Shown piece after piece: positions 11,101-20,575 of a stretch of 64,000 bases of DNA; positions within the stretch are counted from its first letter, which is position 1; each line of letters opens with the position of its first letter. The position numbers and the translations under genes were made by a program. The stretch comes from Albugo candida. Its lineage: Eukaryota; Oomycota; Peronosporomycetes; Albuginales; Albuginaceae. The notes below the pieces were generated by a model. That model made no database searches and was not told where the DNA came from. It worked only from the letters and a program-made list of their open reading frames with translations. The DNA is taken from assembly GCA_905220665.1 (NCBI GenBank), contig CAJNAR010000173.1:186001-250000 (forward strand), given 5' to 3'.

Positions 11101-12208
11101 TCAGTATCAAGACCTCCTGAATCATCTTCGTTTATTCCATGAACGAGCTCGATTCGATGTCGGTCGATCCCAATTACAAGCGTATATGAACGGAGTGTCC
11201 AATTTGCTTCACGAATCAACAGCCCCATTGACATTGGAGCCGTCTTCCGCAACGGTACCTCCACATCTCTACGTACGCTGCAATTATTGCAATGCATCAT
11301 TATCTCTCGCGAGTTTACTTCGACTTGGTGGATCACATTCATCGTGGCTCAATCGTGCAAAACCAAAGCTATCGTGCTGTCCGAGCTGTCGAAAGCCTCT
11401 TCCACGATGTTCTTTGTGTCTTTTACCGTTTGGCTGCCTGAATCCGTACTTTGAAATTGCACGTCGACGCTCCAAACAACTCGCAGAAAATGTCAGTAGC
11501 GTGGTCACTCACTCTCTATCGGCCAGCGGGATACCACAAGAAATATCCACCGGATTCAATGCTCAACCCGCATCCAATATCGTGGGGCAAAGTGTCATTC
11601 CCGAATCGGATCTCGCAAGCAAAAATGGAGAAAATATGGCTCAATTAGCGAGTATCCCGTTTGTCGAATGGTTTACGTGGTGTCAAACGTGTAAGCATGG
11701 TGGACATTCGCATCATCTCGCAGACTGGTTTGAATGTCACGCGATCTGTCCCGTCACAGACTGCCAATGTCAGTGCAGAGAGCTCGATCAGCCGCTTCTC
11801 TCATCCAGCATGGACGATCTTCCCAAGTCAGAAACAGATCGAAACAGCAATCCAACGAGTCCGGATCCAGTAAAGCCTTATAAAGCCCGAGGAGAGAAGC
11901 ATTCGATCGCTGCATTAGCGGACACAACTCGTCATCCTCAATCACACAATCTACCTCGAAAAAGTACGCAGGACGAACGCACCTCATCGACCTTTTCATC
12001 GTTTCGAGCAGACGCCAAAGTACCCGCTGCGATGAACTCCATTCCGGAAATGAGGATGAGCATGAAACGAGCGGCATCACATTACGTTCCGTCAGAGTCA
12101 CAGGCTTTATTTTCAGACATTGTGCTCAATTCGAGTCAATCGACGCAACGGTTATCGGCACTTTCTCTGAATGAAGCGATATCTCGAGACAAACGATCCG
12201 GCAAGTAG
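8102..12208 (+). CDS. MIOS: MIOS / SEA4 homologue, GATOR2 subunit
   Basis: Single-exon 1368-residue protein. The N-terminus is a WD40 propeller (for example VSWSPHEPSVFAVGDD, CNSIAWNPLITHQIAGGFDK, VWDIRRIDG, FWDING). A long alpha-solenoid middle follows. The C-terminus carries a zinc-binding RING/ribbon: CNYCNASLSLASLL at about 1060, CCPSCRKPLPRCSLC, and WCQTCKHGGHSHHLADWF ending in CQCQC at about 1225. That order is diagnostic for Mio/SEA4, the GATOR2 subunit that controls TORC1 in response to amino acids at the lysosome or vacuole. The protein is longer than animal MIOS (about 875 residues) owing to serine-rich insertions and a disordered C-terminal tail of roughly 140 residues. All visible zinc ligands are present. 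It converges on the next gene with only about 15 bp between stop codons. Confidence 0.93.
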   Translation: MIKKRMLVSWSPHEPSVFAVGDDNIRICETETTPTAPTLVSDSHFAFFPERDENSNDFVTASSRVPTSSIVKTTQRNRAFRLLKLNAQVNHVKCLEWYPVSVKPMLIAAGLSAGKIVLNDFQGPQVQTLCELTPKYARPCNSIAWNPLITHQIAGGFDKVRGDFCTLVWDLHRNGDLMTKFGSSASMEPNCPSFARVDTGNPTANALLTGLRTNSDIASGIKSSNLTGTTTPNGMNVNTFSSKKKLSPFGTENSNRSGDLIDFNKPSHELANSEATVAVSWVPLEPSLLVTGTGFKWLRLYDLRMQTHMAPLSVVAHTKAVFGVTFDPQRPHLLATYSDGLQECIKVWDIRRIDGTTSPLVSIQPSSRNISHIAWCPARACTLVSSSSDEKYISFWDINGSLSSESLTVSNTEKATTDTVKILKKPFKRRYTCKPVASFSWQKSQRKAFEANSTNALDLSIAAFPDRILIASVSGEIDYISVQDSMPLTLSPLNTLAFSSGQVLFGDSLLESDFHKPDSTVASQDVSEEIYRMAKQGYSTAIGNNLELLNKHFNSAKSDFALRQNFQSSKMRYQELGNVWKWIQQVEMLRNDQVSRLSEPIDESVQGQSLRKIQWPINPNILEHIGVRNLLSVQAETFVLGRENTFDAGAFSLPESTLLVDPVLGCTYHESLGRKMALLACHWDPEMSFSSIKDTNEVGYNGNALPYNSNMLTIQDVVDDTSKDQAHSYKSAFTYETEAECSRAAAIAAFHGDLNSSILYLQKAAKLSGQQASASLEHRDAYPVFSADIYQLVAMAVAGYSSDSTLSKKPNAQTSLWMNMCQQLLKRSEISSPIRPRYLHALLTFLCACSVSVIARNQNRGFMSSANLRQGMSINQRRRSWGSTEGLMNATSKGDGNENSIACFVSILNDVTLFLSDRIAFACRFLPAEELGAFIRYSETEYTQKGYLEGLIITGMDVKGLELMQTYLDRTSDIQTVALLVARLPSKYATYSRLQSQWIAQYQDLLNHLRLFHERARFDVGRSQLQAYMNGVSNLLHESTAPLTLEPSSATVPPHLYVRCNYCNASLSLASLLRLGGSHSSWLNRAKPKLSCCPSCRKPLPRCSLCLLPFGCLNPYFEIARRRSKQLAENVSSVVTHSLSASGIPQEISTGFNAQPASNIVGQSVIPESDLASKNGENMAQLASIPFVEWFTWCQTCKHGGHSHHLADWFECHAICPVTDCQCQCRELDQPLLSSSMDDLPKSETDRNSNPTSPDPVKPYKARGEKHSIAALADTTRHPQSHNLPRKSTQDERTSSTFSSFRADAKVPAAMNSIPEMRMSMKRAASHYVPSESQALFSDIVLNSSQSTQRLSALSLNEAISRDKRSGK

Positions 12209-12222
12209 CAATACAGAAGCAT

Positions 12223-12666
12223 TCAAAGTTTTTGGTTAGGAGAGAAATCTTCCTGTAATCCGAGCGTGGAGACTCGTCGAGCAATATCTTCAAAAACCTC
12301 GTGTTCGGATGTCCCGAGCAATCGAATCGCTTTGTCGCGTACCATTTGCTCGCAAGTGAATCCAAAGACAAATTCAGGTTTTGTGGTTTTCTTCCGTCTA
12401 TACATTCCCGTTAGTTTTCGGAGTTCTTTCTCGCGAAATATATCCAAATCGCAGACGCCGAGTTTCTTCATTCCTTTTTCTTTTTCTAATAATTCGATAT
12501 CGACACCGAGACGACCCAAAGCACGAGTGTTGGTCTTTGTGGCGGGAGTTCGTATGACATTCATTCTGGTCGGTTTGACTTGAATGACGCGATGTGGAGC
12601 ATTGAAAGACAGCGTCTGGACTGGAACTGATACATTTGAAGTCGATTTGGTCATTGTGTCGGCCAT
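12223..12666 (-). CDS. small basic protein of unknown function
   Basis: Intronless reading frame of 147 residues; no family recognised. The first 45 residues look disordered (Thr/Ser/Asn rich). The rest is a charged helical region (GVDIELLEKEKGMKKLGVCD, then REKELRKLTGMYRRKKTTK) and a C-terminal helix pair (EHEVFEDIARRVSTLGL). No signal peptide or membrane segment. Its stop lies about 15 bp from the MIOS stop, so the two transcripts must overlap at their 3' ends. Codon use resembles the neighbours and the frame is clean, which supports a real gene. Function cannot be inferred from context. Confidence 0.65.
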   Translation of the reverse strand: MADTMTKSTSNVSVPVQTLSFNAPHRVIQVKPTRMNVIRTPATKTNTRALGRLGVDIELLEKEKGMKKLGVCDLDIFREKELRKLTGMYRRKKTTKPEFVFGFTCEQMVRDKAIRLLGTSEHEVFEDIARRVSTLGLQEDFSPNQKL

Positions 12667-12968
12667 CCGACTTGAACTTTCTGTGCTCTGTTCTCGTTAT
12701 AAAAATGCGTTCAGCTCATATTCCTGAAGTTATTATCGTATCTGACAAACAACGAACGTCGTTACATCCATAAATAGCTCGGTTTCTGTCGGATAGCTCT
12801 CCTTCGCGCATTAACGGCGATGCAACATGTGCGAGAATCGATGATTTTAGACTGATTTTTAGTTGACAGCAGCGATTAAAAAGGTTGTTTGAATGTCGCA
12901 TATCGTTTATTGAAAATTTCTGAATCAAAAAGTATTGCCAAATGGCGCAATTATTTGACTCTATAGCA
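12667..12968. other. intergenic, probable promoter of the 147-residue gene
   Basis: About 300 bp between two minus-strand genes. It holds the upstream region of the small basic protein and the 3' flank of the NASP gene. I see no conserved coding sequence, RNA gene or repeat in it. Confidence 0.4.
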
Positions 12969-14384
12969 TCACTCTACCTTCGTTTCAGATTCATCGGTTG
13001 CGAACGTTTTCCCTTTTTTGACAACAGGAAGTATGTTGATAGATTTCGTCTCAGAGGACGAGTGCATAGATCCGATAGTCGCGTTCGATGAGCCTTCAAA
13101 GCCAATTGTTGTTGTTCCAATCGTTTTTTCTGTAACAGTGTCTAGATCCCAACCAAAGCCCTCGCGAATTCCATCCACTTTTTCCTTCAGTTCTACATAT
13201 ATCTCAACATGTTCAAGCAGTTTGGTCTCGTCTGCTGAGAATTCTCTCTTCAGAAGCGCCAAAAAGTCTTGCCTAACTGAAGCCATCGTGTGCTTGATAA
13301 AGAGAAGTTCCAAGTCGGGGTCTTGACGCTGCTTTCGTTTACCCTTACCATGTGCACTTGACTCATGTTTCATACTGGTTGCATCAGTGTTATACCGCGG
13401 AATGCGGTCTTCAACAAATGACATGATTTTCGGACAGCATTTTCCCGCAAGCCGATGTATATTTTCAGCCATCACACGTCCTGCCAATACGTAATACCTG
13501 AGACCTTCTTCCTCTAGCCTTTGACGACTAAGCGAGCTTCCCACATTTGCTGGGTCTTTTGGCTCCGTTTCTTCATCGAGCGGTGCTTCAGTACTGGTAG
13601 CACCTTGATCCAACTGCACTTCTGGCTGAGAGGGATCTTGATATATACACGAGATCGCAAGACAGCAATACAAATCAGCGAGGGGTGTTGTGTCAGAATC
13701 ACGAGTGATCTTTAGTATCTTCTTATTCAAGACAAGACTGTTCTCGTAATCTTGTTTTGCCCGAGAAAAATTTTCTGATTCCATACTCAGATCCCCAAGG
13801 CGCATATACACTCTAGCAAGCTCCTTTTCGATTGAAAGATCCTCTGGATGACGAGCGTAAATCACACGAGCGACTTCAAGCATTTCCCATGCAAGCTCTA
13901 AATCATCTTTGGCTACATTTTCTTCATTGGGGGTTTCTTGCACTTCATTTTTGCATTGCGTTTCCTTCTCTTCTTGTCCCTGCGCGGATCGCTTGTCCCC
14001 AGGATCTTTCTCGGAGCCATCCAACGCATTGCCAAAGACATTTGCTGTGCCCTATATCTTCTCATCAGAAAAGGCGTACTCAAAGCTCATGTGTATATAC
14101 CTCTGCCAATGACAATAACGCATTTCCGTACTCGTAATAGATTGGTGCCAATTCCAGCGCCTCCGAGGTCTGTTTAAGTTCGATTCTATACAACATCCGG
14201 GCCATTAGTTTAGAAGCAGTAAAAGCAGCTTTTCGTACTTTGTTTTGAGCAGATCTTCAAATATGCTCACTGCCGCCTCGTAGTCATGCTCTTTCAGCAA
14301 AGACAATCCACGCTGGAAACGCGGATCTTGCTTCGCTGCCTTGATAATTATATCGGTCCGAGACACTTTTTCACCTTCTTTCAT
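12969..14384 (-). CDS. NASP: NASP/SHNi-TPR histone chaperone
   Basis: Three exons (14384..14239, 14185..14101, 14051..12969; introns 53 and 49 nt) give 437 residues. Splicing yields the NASP/Sim3/Hif1 layout: a first TPR (FQRGLSLLKEHDYEAAVSIF), the block SEALELAPIYYEYGNALLSL, an acidic/polar insertion, then DLELAWEMLEVARVIYARHP and LARVYMRLGDLSMESENFSR, the SHNi-TPR pair. The family binds H3-H4 (or CENP-A and linker histones) and escorts them between cytosol and chromatin. A basic KGKRKQRQ segment may be a nuclear signal. The start was placed at the ATG at 14384; there is no in-frame ATG immediately upstream, but a further 5' exon cannot be excluded. Confidence 0.87.
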
Positions 14385-14542
14385 ATAAACCGCGTCTATT
14401 GTGCAGGGTACGGTGCTCGATACCAAGCAAGCAAATTCGACAAGATCGGAATGGATGGAAAAGACTTCATCTTTAATATGGATTTAAAGTCGACATGAAA
14501 CTGGCAACAAAAACTACGATACCGATCTTAGATTTCTAGAAA

Positions 14543-15215
14543 TCAGATGATGCATGGTTTCCCTGGTGCACCTGCTGGGACAGGTGGGCTGCCCCCTACC
14601 TCATCGGGGCAGAAAGTAATAGTGATAATTGCAGGAGCATCAACAGCAGTAGTGGCAGTATCCTGATGTGGAGATGAATAAAATGCCTCGCAGTGAAAGG
14701 GGTCAGAGCATTTACGATCTGGGATCCGCTGCCCGGTCCTCAAACTCATAGCTGAAATTTGCATTCCGACATTGAATCCTACCCCACCACAGTCGGTCGC
14801 GTCAGTGCAATCCTTTGACGTCAGCGTGGGCGCTATGATACTGCCGTCAAAAAACACCATTGAGTTGATTTTGTTTTCACCTTCGCATGTGGAAAACTCA
14901 AAAACTACACAAAAATTGTATGAGAAAGTGCTGATTGCATATAAAACTAGAGACCGTACGCGTAGCTTCGAGACTTGTACCAGCGCGGACATTTCCGTGT
15001 TCGCACACTTCATTTGACACATTATACACGTATTGCTCGAACGGTTGTAAATCTTTCAATTCATGGTCTCCTTGGTCGTTGATCCGAGCAATCAGACTTA
15101 ACTCATTCTTGCAATTGTTTGTGAATGTAAATTGGGTCCCTTTATATTCATTGTCTGTTCCTGACACTCCAACGAGTACACTCAAAATCGCTACGCTCAC
15201 GACGCCATGAAGCAT
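14543..15215 (-). CDS. secreted thaumatin-like protein
   Basis: Two exons (15215..14960 and 14904..14543; intron 55 nt) encode 205 residues. The N-terminus is a clear signal peptide (MLHGVVSVAILSVLVGVSG) followed by the thaumatin opening FTFTNNCKNELSLIAR. After the intron comes ATLFEFSTCEG...MVFFDGSIIAP, matching the 'PATLAEFT...VSLVDG.N.P' core of thaumatin-like proteins, and a cysteine-rich region with C-DATDC and RKCSDPFHC motifs. Thaumatin-like proteins are extracellular and some bind or cleave beta-glucans. This copy is slightly shorter and more diverged than plant members, so its activity is uncertain. The C-terminal PPVPAGAPGKPC tail is unusual. It diverges from KATNAL2. Confidence 0.75.
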
Positions 15216-15481
15216 ATTTGCTAATGATTAGTTACAGAAGCGGCAAAGAGGTACTCTATGCATTTAACTTTTTATAAGTTGTAAAGGAGAGATTCTGTCG
15301 CAACTTTTGTATGCATGTACATCATACATTTTCTTCAACACAATCACGTAAATTCTACCAGATGGTCGCATAGGTGTCATCGCGCTCTATATAGAATCCG
15401 CATAGTGCCATAGAGCTCATAAACTTCAGTCAAAAAGTGCTATTGCATACAAAAAATAAGTATAAGAGACTCTATACCAAG
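15216..15481. promoter_or_regulatory. divergent promoter region, thaumatin-like gene / KATNAL2
   Basis: 266 bp between two divergent start codons, so both promoters must lie here. It is AT-rich. I see no clear TATA box or Inr motif that I can defend, and no coding potential. Confidence 0.5.
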
Positions 15482-17136
15482 ATGAGCACGATCATGCAGC
15501 TGAAGGCAGCAAATCAGAGTCGCTTAACGGTAACGTATTGCAAATATCTGAGCGGGATTTGTCCCTTCCATTCTCTTACGCGTAAGATGTGCAGGAGGAG
15601 AAGAAAATGATAGATCGCAGGCGCAATATTCTGATTCTTATCGCACAATTTTGTACAGAATATGGCTATCTCCAAACCGCTGAAAAACTCCAGCAGGAAG
15701 GCGGAATTGCGTTCTCTAAATTCCATGTGGTTGAGAATATAAATCTGATGAGAATCGTTCAGGTGAATACGAGCAAACCGAGAAAGAATGGATGCAAATT
15801 GCCATTTGAATCGTAGGAATTCGAAGAGTATGAAGAATTGAAGTTTGGGAAACGACCAAAATTAGTCCGAAAACTCTCCACAGAAGAACAAGACAAATGC
15901 AAATCGTTTGCCGGTAAACGTGCAGCCCGAAACAGATATTCTTCTCCGCAAATGGCGTCTGAAGCACATGTGGAGAATAGCGTAGCGTTCAAATCACTAA
16001 GTCATTTGGATAGTACCAACACTCATAATGTGACGCAGCTTCCAACCGCGGTCAAAAATGAAAGTACAGCATTAGAATTAGTCGGTCATAAGCCAAGTAA
16101 ACATACGGGTCATTCTCTGAATAATACCAGTGTAGGAGAAGGATACGATAGCGCAGAGGATCGATTGCGAAAACCTCTGCCGGTGCTTTTACATGACTCG
16201 GACTTGAGACCGCTCGCAGAAACGATTTCACGAGAGATTTTTCAGCAAAATCCCAATGTAAAGTGGAACGATGTTATCGGATTGGAGGAGACGAAACGAT
16301 TGCTTAAAGAAGCTGTAGTTATGCCATTACGATACCCTCTAATCTTCCAAGGCTTATTGTCTCCGTGGAGTGGAATCCTGCTGTATGGGCCACCGGGAAA
16401 TGGAAAGACAATGTTAGCGAAAGCTGTAGCGACAGAATGTAAAACAACGTTTTTTAACATCTCAGCGTCCTCGATTGTAAGCAAATACCGCGGAGACTCG
16501 GAGAAATTGATTCGAATCCTCTTTGAGCTTGCGCGATATCACGCGCCCTCGACCATATTTTTGGATGAAGTCGACTCGATCATGGGACAGCGCGATTCGA
16601 GCGGATCGGGAGGTCAAGAGCACGAGGCAAGTCGACGCATGAAAACAGAACTGTTGATTCAGATGGACGGGCTGTCAAAAAGTAGTGAGGTCGTCTTTGT
16701 GTTGGCTGCGAGTAATTTGCCATGGGAATTAGATATGGCGATGTTACGTCGTTTGGAGAAGCGTGTGCTGGTTGATGTTCCTTCGGCTGACGCAAGACGA
16801 GCTCATCTCGAATCGTTACTGGAGCCATACGTCCCAACCACATTTGATTTCGAAGAAGGCGTCAGTAAGACAGAAGGGTATTCTGGTGCCGATCTCAAGC
16901 TAGTGGCCAAAGAGGCTTGTATGGCTCCAGTTAGACGGCTCCTTAAAAAGTTGGAAGAAACCGAATGTGATTCGAGTCAAGTTGGCGCATTGGAACAAGT
17001 ACATGAATCGTGGCAAGATCTGGTTGGTTTCGTTGAGCCAGAGGACTTTACAAAAGCGCTAGAGAAATCCAAACCATCGACACAACATTTTGTGAAAAAA
17101 TATCAACATTGGCAAGGAAAATTCGGCTCCATCTAA
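15482..17136 (+). CDS. KATNAL2: katanin p60 ATPase subunit A-like 2 (LisH + AAA ATPase)
   Basis: Three exons (15482..15529, 15595..15762, 15817..17136; introns 65 and 54 nt) give 511 residues. The N-terminus MSTIMQLKAANQSRLTEEKK joins directly to a LisH motif (RRRNILILIAQFCTEYGYLQ, TAEKLQQE), as in KATNAL2. The linker is followed by the AAA module: Walker A GPPGNGKT at about residue 255, Walker B IFLDEVDSI, sensor/second-region residues AASNLPWELDMAMLRRLEKR and a Vps4/katanin-type C-terminus. Family members sever or remodel microtubules and KATNAL2 is linked to cilia. All nucleotide-binding motifs are intact. It converges with LIS1, which also carries LisH. Confidence 0.94.
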
Positions 17137-17277
17137 TGGGAAATAAATGCGATTGCTTCGTTGACTATTGCTCGATAGTAATTTCTATCGTCCATCTGAA
17201 GCTTTGTTGCGCGTGGAACCGTCTGCTTCACAACAATACGAGCATTGATTGACGCTACGTTGATCAACACCTCCATT

Positions 17278-18904
17278 TCAGATACACTCCCAAACGTTTA
17301 TGACCTTATCAATGCCTCCAGAAATGAGTAAAGGGAGTGTTGGATGAATATCCAAACAGGTGACAAAATGAGTATGCGCGTCGGACAATGTTCTCACACA
17401 ACGGCCAGTCTACAGAATCAGTGAGATGTGATCAATACGAGCATTCAACACTTGCCTCGATATCGAAAACGCGAACACTTTTATCTTCCGCAGCACTGAT
17501 GACGTACTTGCCGCTTGGGTGGAAGCGTACCATTCGCACCCAGTTTTCATGTTGCGTAAAGTTCATGAGCAGCACACCGCTAAGCGCTTCCCACAATCGA
17601 ACTGTACGATCTCGTGACCCCGAAAGCAGATAGCGAAGCTTTTTTGCTACCTCAGCATGGTCCAAGTGCATTCCATTTTCACCTGCGCCTCCACTTTTTG
17701 AATCTGCGAGATTCAGCATAGCGGCTGGAGAGTTCGCAAAACCAGCTAAGCCTGATTTCCTCGATACCGCTTTCTCAGTGCCTCGATGCTCCACCACATT
17801 TCTAGAGAATGTAATACTTTCAATGACATGCTCATGCTCCCGAATAGTTTGAATTGGTCTAAATGTCTGCAGGTCCCAAATCACAATGCTTTTATCATTA
17901 CCGCAAGATGCCAGCACTTGACTATCGTCAGTAAGCGCGATATCACGAATCCAATCCGTGTGCCCGTTCAAAAGCGTTTTTGTGCAGTAACCAGTCGAGA
18001 TATCCCATAGTTTAATATGCTGATCGCGAGAACACGTGAAAATCCGCTCACTTTGAATTGTGTCGAAAATGACACAAGAGACATTATGATCATGACCTCG
18101 AAGCGTCCGTATGCATTCGTAATTCCCTTCTGCTGCGAAATTCCACAACTTGATAGTCAAATCACTCGCTGTCGATGCTAACAATGTTCCCGTTGTATTG
18201 AATGCGGCTGATTGAACGGAATTTGTGTGCCCTTTGAGTGTTCGCTCGTATTCTCCAATCTCAAAATCCCATACTTTTAAGGTCGCATCTTCGCTCCCGG
18301 AAACTATAACGCTAAAGACGGGATGGAAAACCACACACTGCAAAAAAAACCCATCAATCACTGCTACCCGAGTCGATAGAGCACGCACCGTGATCGGACT
18401 TCGATGTCCTGATAGCTCGAATTTTCGAGGCGCACGCGGTAAACACGCTGAACGATGGGCTCCCACAACGTCACGGCGACTGATCACATTGCCCAATTTC
18501 GCTGCTTCTTCCATTTGGTGCACTTTTGCCTCCAACTCCAAAACTTTTTTTTGCAAGCGAAGCACCGATGTCCATTTTTTTTCGAGCAATCCAGCGTGTG
18601 TTCCTAATGTATCTCACTGACTGAGAATTTCGTGTGCAAAAAACACGAGCGATAACGCACCGTCTGCTGATCGAAGAATATTTGCTTCGCGTTCAAATGC
18701 GGTGGAGGTATCTGCAAATCGTTCGCCCATGCCAATGAGATAATCCAAAATGGACTGATGCCTTAAATATACACAGAGCGGATCTTTGATCAGAAAAAAA
18801 GCAATTAATGATTTTCTATAGATATTTAATAGAAAAGAAACGATTCTATGGAGTAGTTAGCTATTCACATACAAATCTTGCTGCTGTTTATCGGTCAGCA
18901 CCAT
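17278..18904 (-). CDS. LIS1: LIS1 / PAFAH1B1 dynein regulator (LisH, coiled coil, WD40)
   Basis: Five exons: 18904..18873, 18761..18661, 18603..18389, 18337..17456, 17409..17278 (introns 111, 57, 51 and 46 nt), 453 residues. The protein begins [11 protein letters not shown] and has a LisH motif ([19 protein letters not shown]), the LIS1 hallmark [22 protein letters not shown], then seven WD40 blades starting [24 protein letters not shown] and ending VINVWECI. Two introns are notable. The 51-nt intron 18338..18388 is a multiple of three without stops, so it can be misread as coding. The last intron 17410..17455 uses a GC donor (gcaagt) and is needed to reach the seventh blade. LIS1 binds cytoplasmic dynein and regulates its motility and nuclear migration. 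Confidence 0.94.
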
Positions 18905-19076
18905 CGCTTCCAATTCCAAATTTACAGTTTATGTTTATCGGAGAGTACATCGGAGGCGCACCTTGAATTCGATGCTTAAGTACGAGATGGTCAGGGCGGT
19001 TTCGATGCTTCAAGTTAAATACGTATATTGAAGATACTGCTCACTAGGAATTTAAGTTGCATCATTTGGTAGCAGT

Positions 19077-19388
19077 TTATAATGAGGCTATTTTAGTTGA
19101 GGTGTCATTGGTATCATGCATATTTGCGCATAGTTGAACGATGTTTTTAGGCTTGTTTTCATTGGATTTTGATGTACAATGTGATGGAAGTTTTATGACA
19201 CATTGTATGGCGATGCAAATCGCTGCGTAGAGCACAGTTGCGAAAAGACAATTGTAAGAGGCGGTATAGGAGCTGGTTTTGAAGCCGTGCATGAAGCCGG
19301 ATTGCAAGTACAGAATTAATGCAATAACTGGTAGAAAACAGACGCCAGCGACCGACAGAAGAAATATCAGTCGGACACACTCCATCAT
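19077..19388 (-). CDS. small two-helix membrane protein
   Basis: Intronless frame of 103 residues. It has two clear hydrophobic segments (LIFLLSVAGVCFLPVIALIL and CLFATVLYAAICIAIQCVI) joined by a short polar loop, then a polar C-terminal tail of about 35 residues. The size and two-helix hairpin are reminiscent of V-ATPase assembly factors such as Vma21, but the loop and tail do not match well enough for a call. Function unknown. It sits between LIS1 (same strand) and a divergent BART-domain gene. Confidence 0.5.
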   Translation of the reverse strand: MMECVRLIFLLSVAGVCFLPVIALILYLQSGFMHGFKTSSYTASYNCLFATVLYAAICIAIQCVIKLPSHCTSKSNENKPKNIVQLCANMHDTNDTSTKIASL

Positions 19389-19669
19389 TACTTTTCTTTT
19401 CCAGATGGAATAATGTCACATTTTCAACGAATCAGCTGTATCCTCGATGGATATTCAATCAATCCAAATGCATCAATCCGAATATTTGTACCATTGCAAA
19501 TGCTCTGTGGGCGGTAAAATCCAATCGAAATAGCCAAAGGAATGAATTATACCCAATCCGATTTAGTCTACAGCAAGTTTCTTTTCAACGGGAAAGTACA
19601 TGCAAACAGCAAGTGTTTCTACATCGCATTGTTGCATCGAGCACGTGAGAGACGAAGCACTGCACTTTG

Positions 19670-20452
19670 ATGAAGCAATTTGATGCCATCGAACTTATAA
19701 ACCGATACGAGCTACCTCGCTTACGGGATATGGAAGAAGGTGATGATGTTTTAGAATGGGTTGCATCATATGTTGGAAGTGAGGCGTTCCAAAACCGAGT
19801 TGAAAACTTTTGCGAAAATCACGCCGATAAATTCGTACTACTATCCTCCACAGAAACAGATGAGGAGGAGCTACTTTCAATAGAAAAGTGAGTGATTTAG
19901 TATCTCTTTTATGCGCTCTGAAGCCTGCAAATTCTAATACGTAGGAGTTGGCGTGAAACTCATCAGTCATTCCTCAGTCTGTGTGACTCGAGTATCGAAG
20001 GTACACGTCACGTTTGAATGAGAATCGCCAATTCTGTAACTATTTGATAGAATTCTTGAGCGGAATCGGATATACTATGGAGCATTATCGGACAAGATGC
20101 CAAGAAGTAGGCGACTGAAAGCAGAGTGTTGAACGACTTACAGATAGGTTTGATGTAGGAAACATGCATTTCTGAGTCAAGACAACGACATACTCGACTT
20201 TCGTTTTTAGTACAAATACTTCATGCATGCTTGGAATACGATCAGTTCCTGAATCTGATGCGGCGTGTCGTGGATCCAGATTACGATTTGAAGAGAGAAC
20301 TCGCTTTGGCGGCTGAACAGATTTTGCAGGAAGACTCCGCATCGTCGAAGAAGGATCATGCGTCTAAATTTCTAGATTATTACCATGCCAATCCCAGCTC
20401 CGATTTCGAAGATCTCGAACGGATGTTTTCAACTTTTGCATCGTTTGCTTGA
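19670..20452 (+). CDS. BART-domain protein (ARL2BP / CFAP36 type)
   Basis: Four exons (19670..19887, 19945..20000, 20051..20106, 20159..20452; introns 57, 50, 52 nt) encode 207 residues. The spliced protein shows the helical BART pattern: VLEWVASYVGSEAFQNRVEN, then an acidic loop, WRETHQSFLSLCDSSIEEFL, SGIGYTMEHYRTRCQE, and LVQILHACLEYDQFLNLMRR. BART domains bind GTP-loaded ARL2/ARL3 small GTPases and several members are ciliary. The third intron must extend from 20107 to the acceptor at 20158; a nearer acceptor leaves an apparent in-frame TGA and a broken phase. The short length and absence of extra domains are closer to ARL2BP than CFAP36, but I cannot separate them. Confidence 0.78.
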
Positions 20453-20575
20453 ATACTGGCTTTCATTTTGCACAAATTAATAAATTACATTCATGAAATT
20501 ACTCAAAGTTTGTCATTTTCTCAGTCCAACATTGATTCAAATCACCAACATTCTCAGGCTCTACTGTGATACAAA

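Noticed and set aside
20107..20160. In-frame TGA (possible readthrough or selenocysteine) in the BART gene
   Set aside because: A normal 52-nt intron ending at 20158 removes the TGA and restores a continuous domain.
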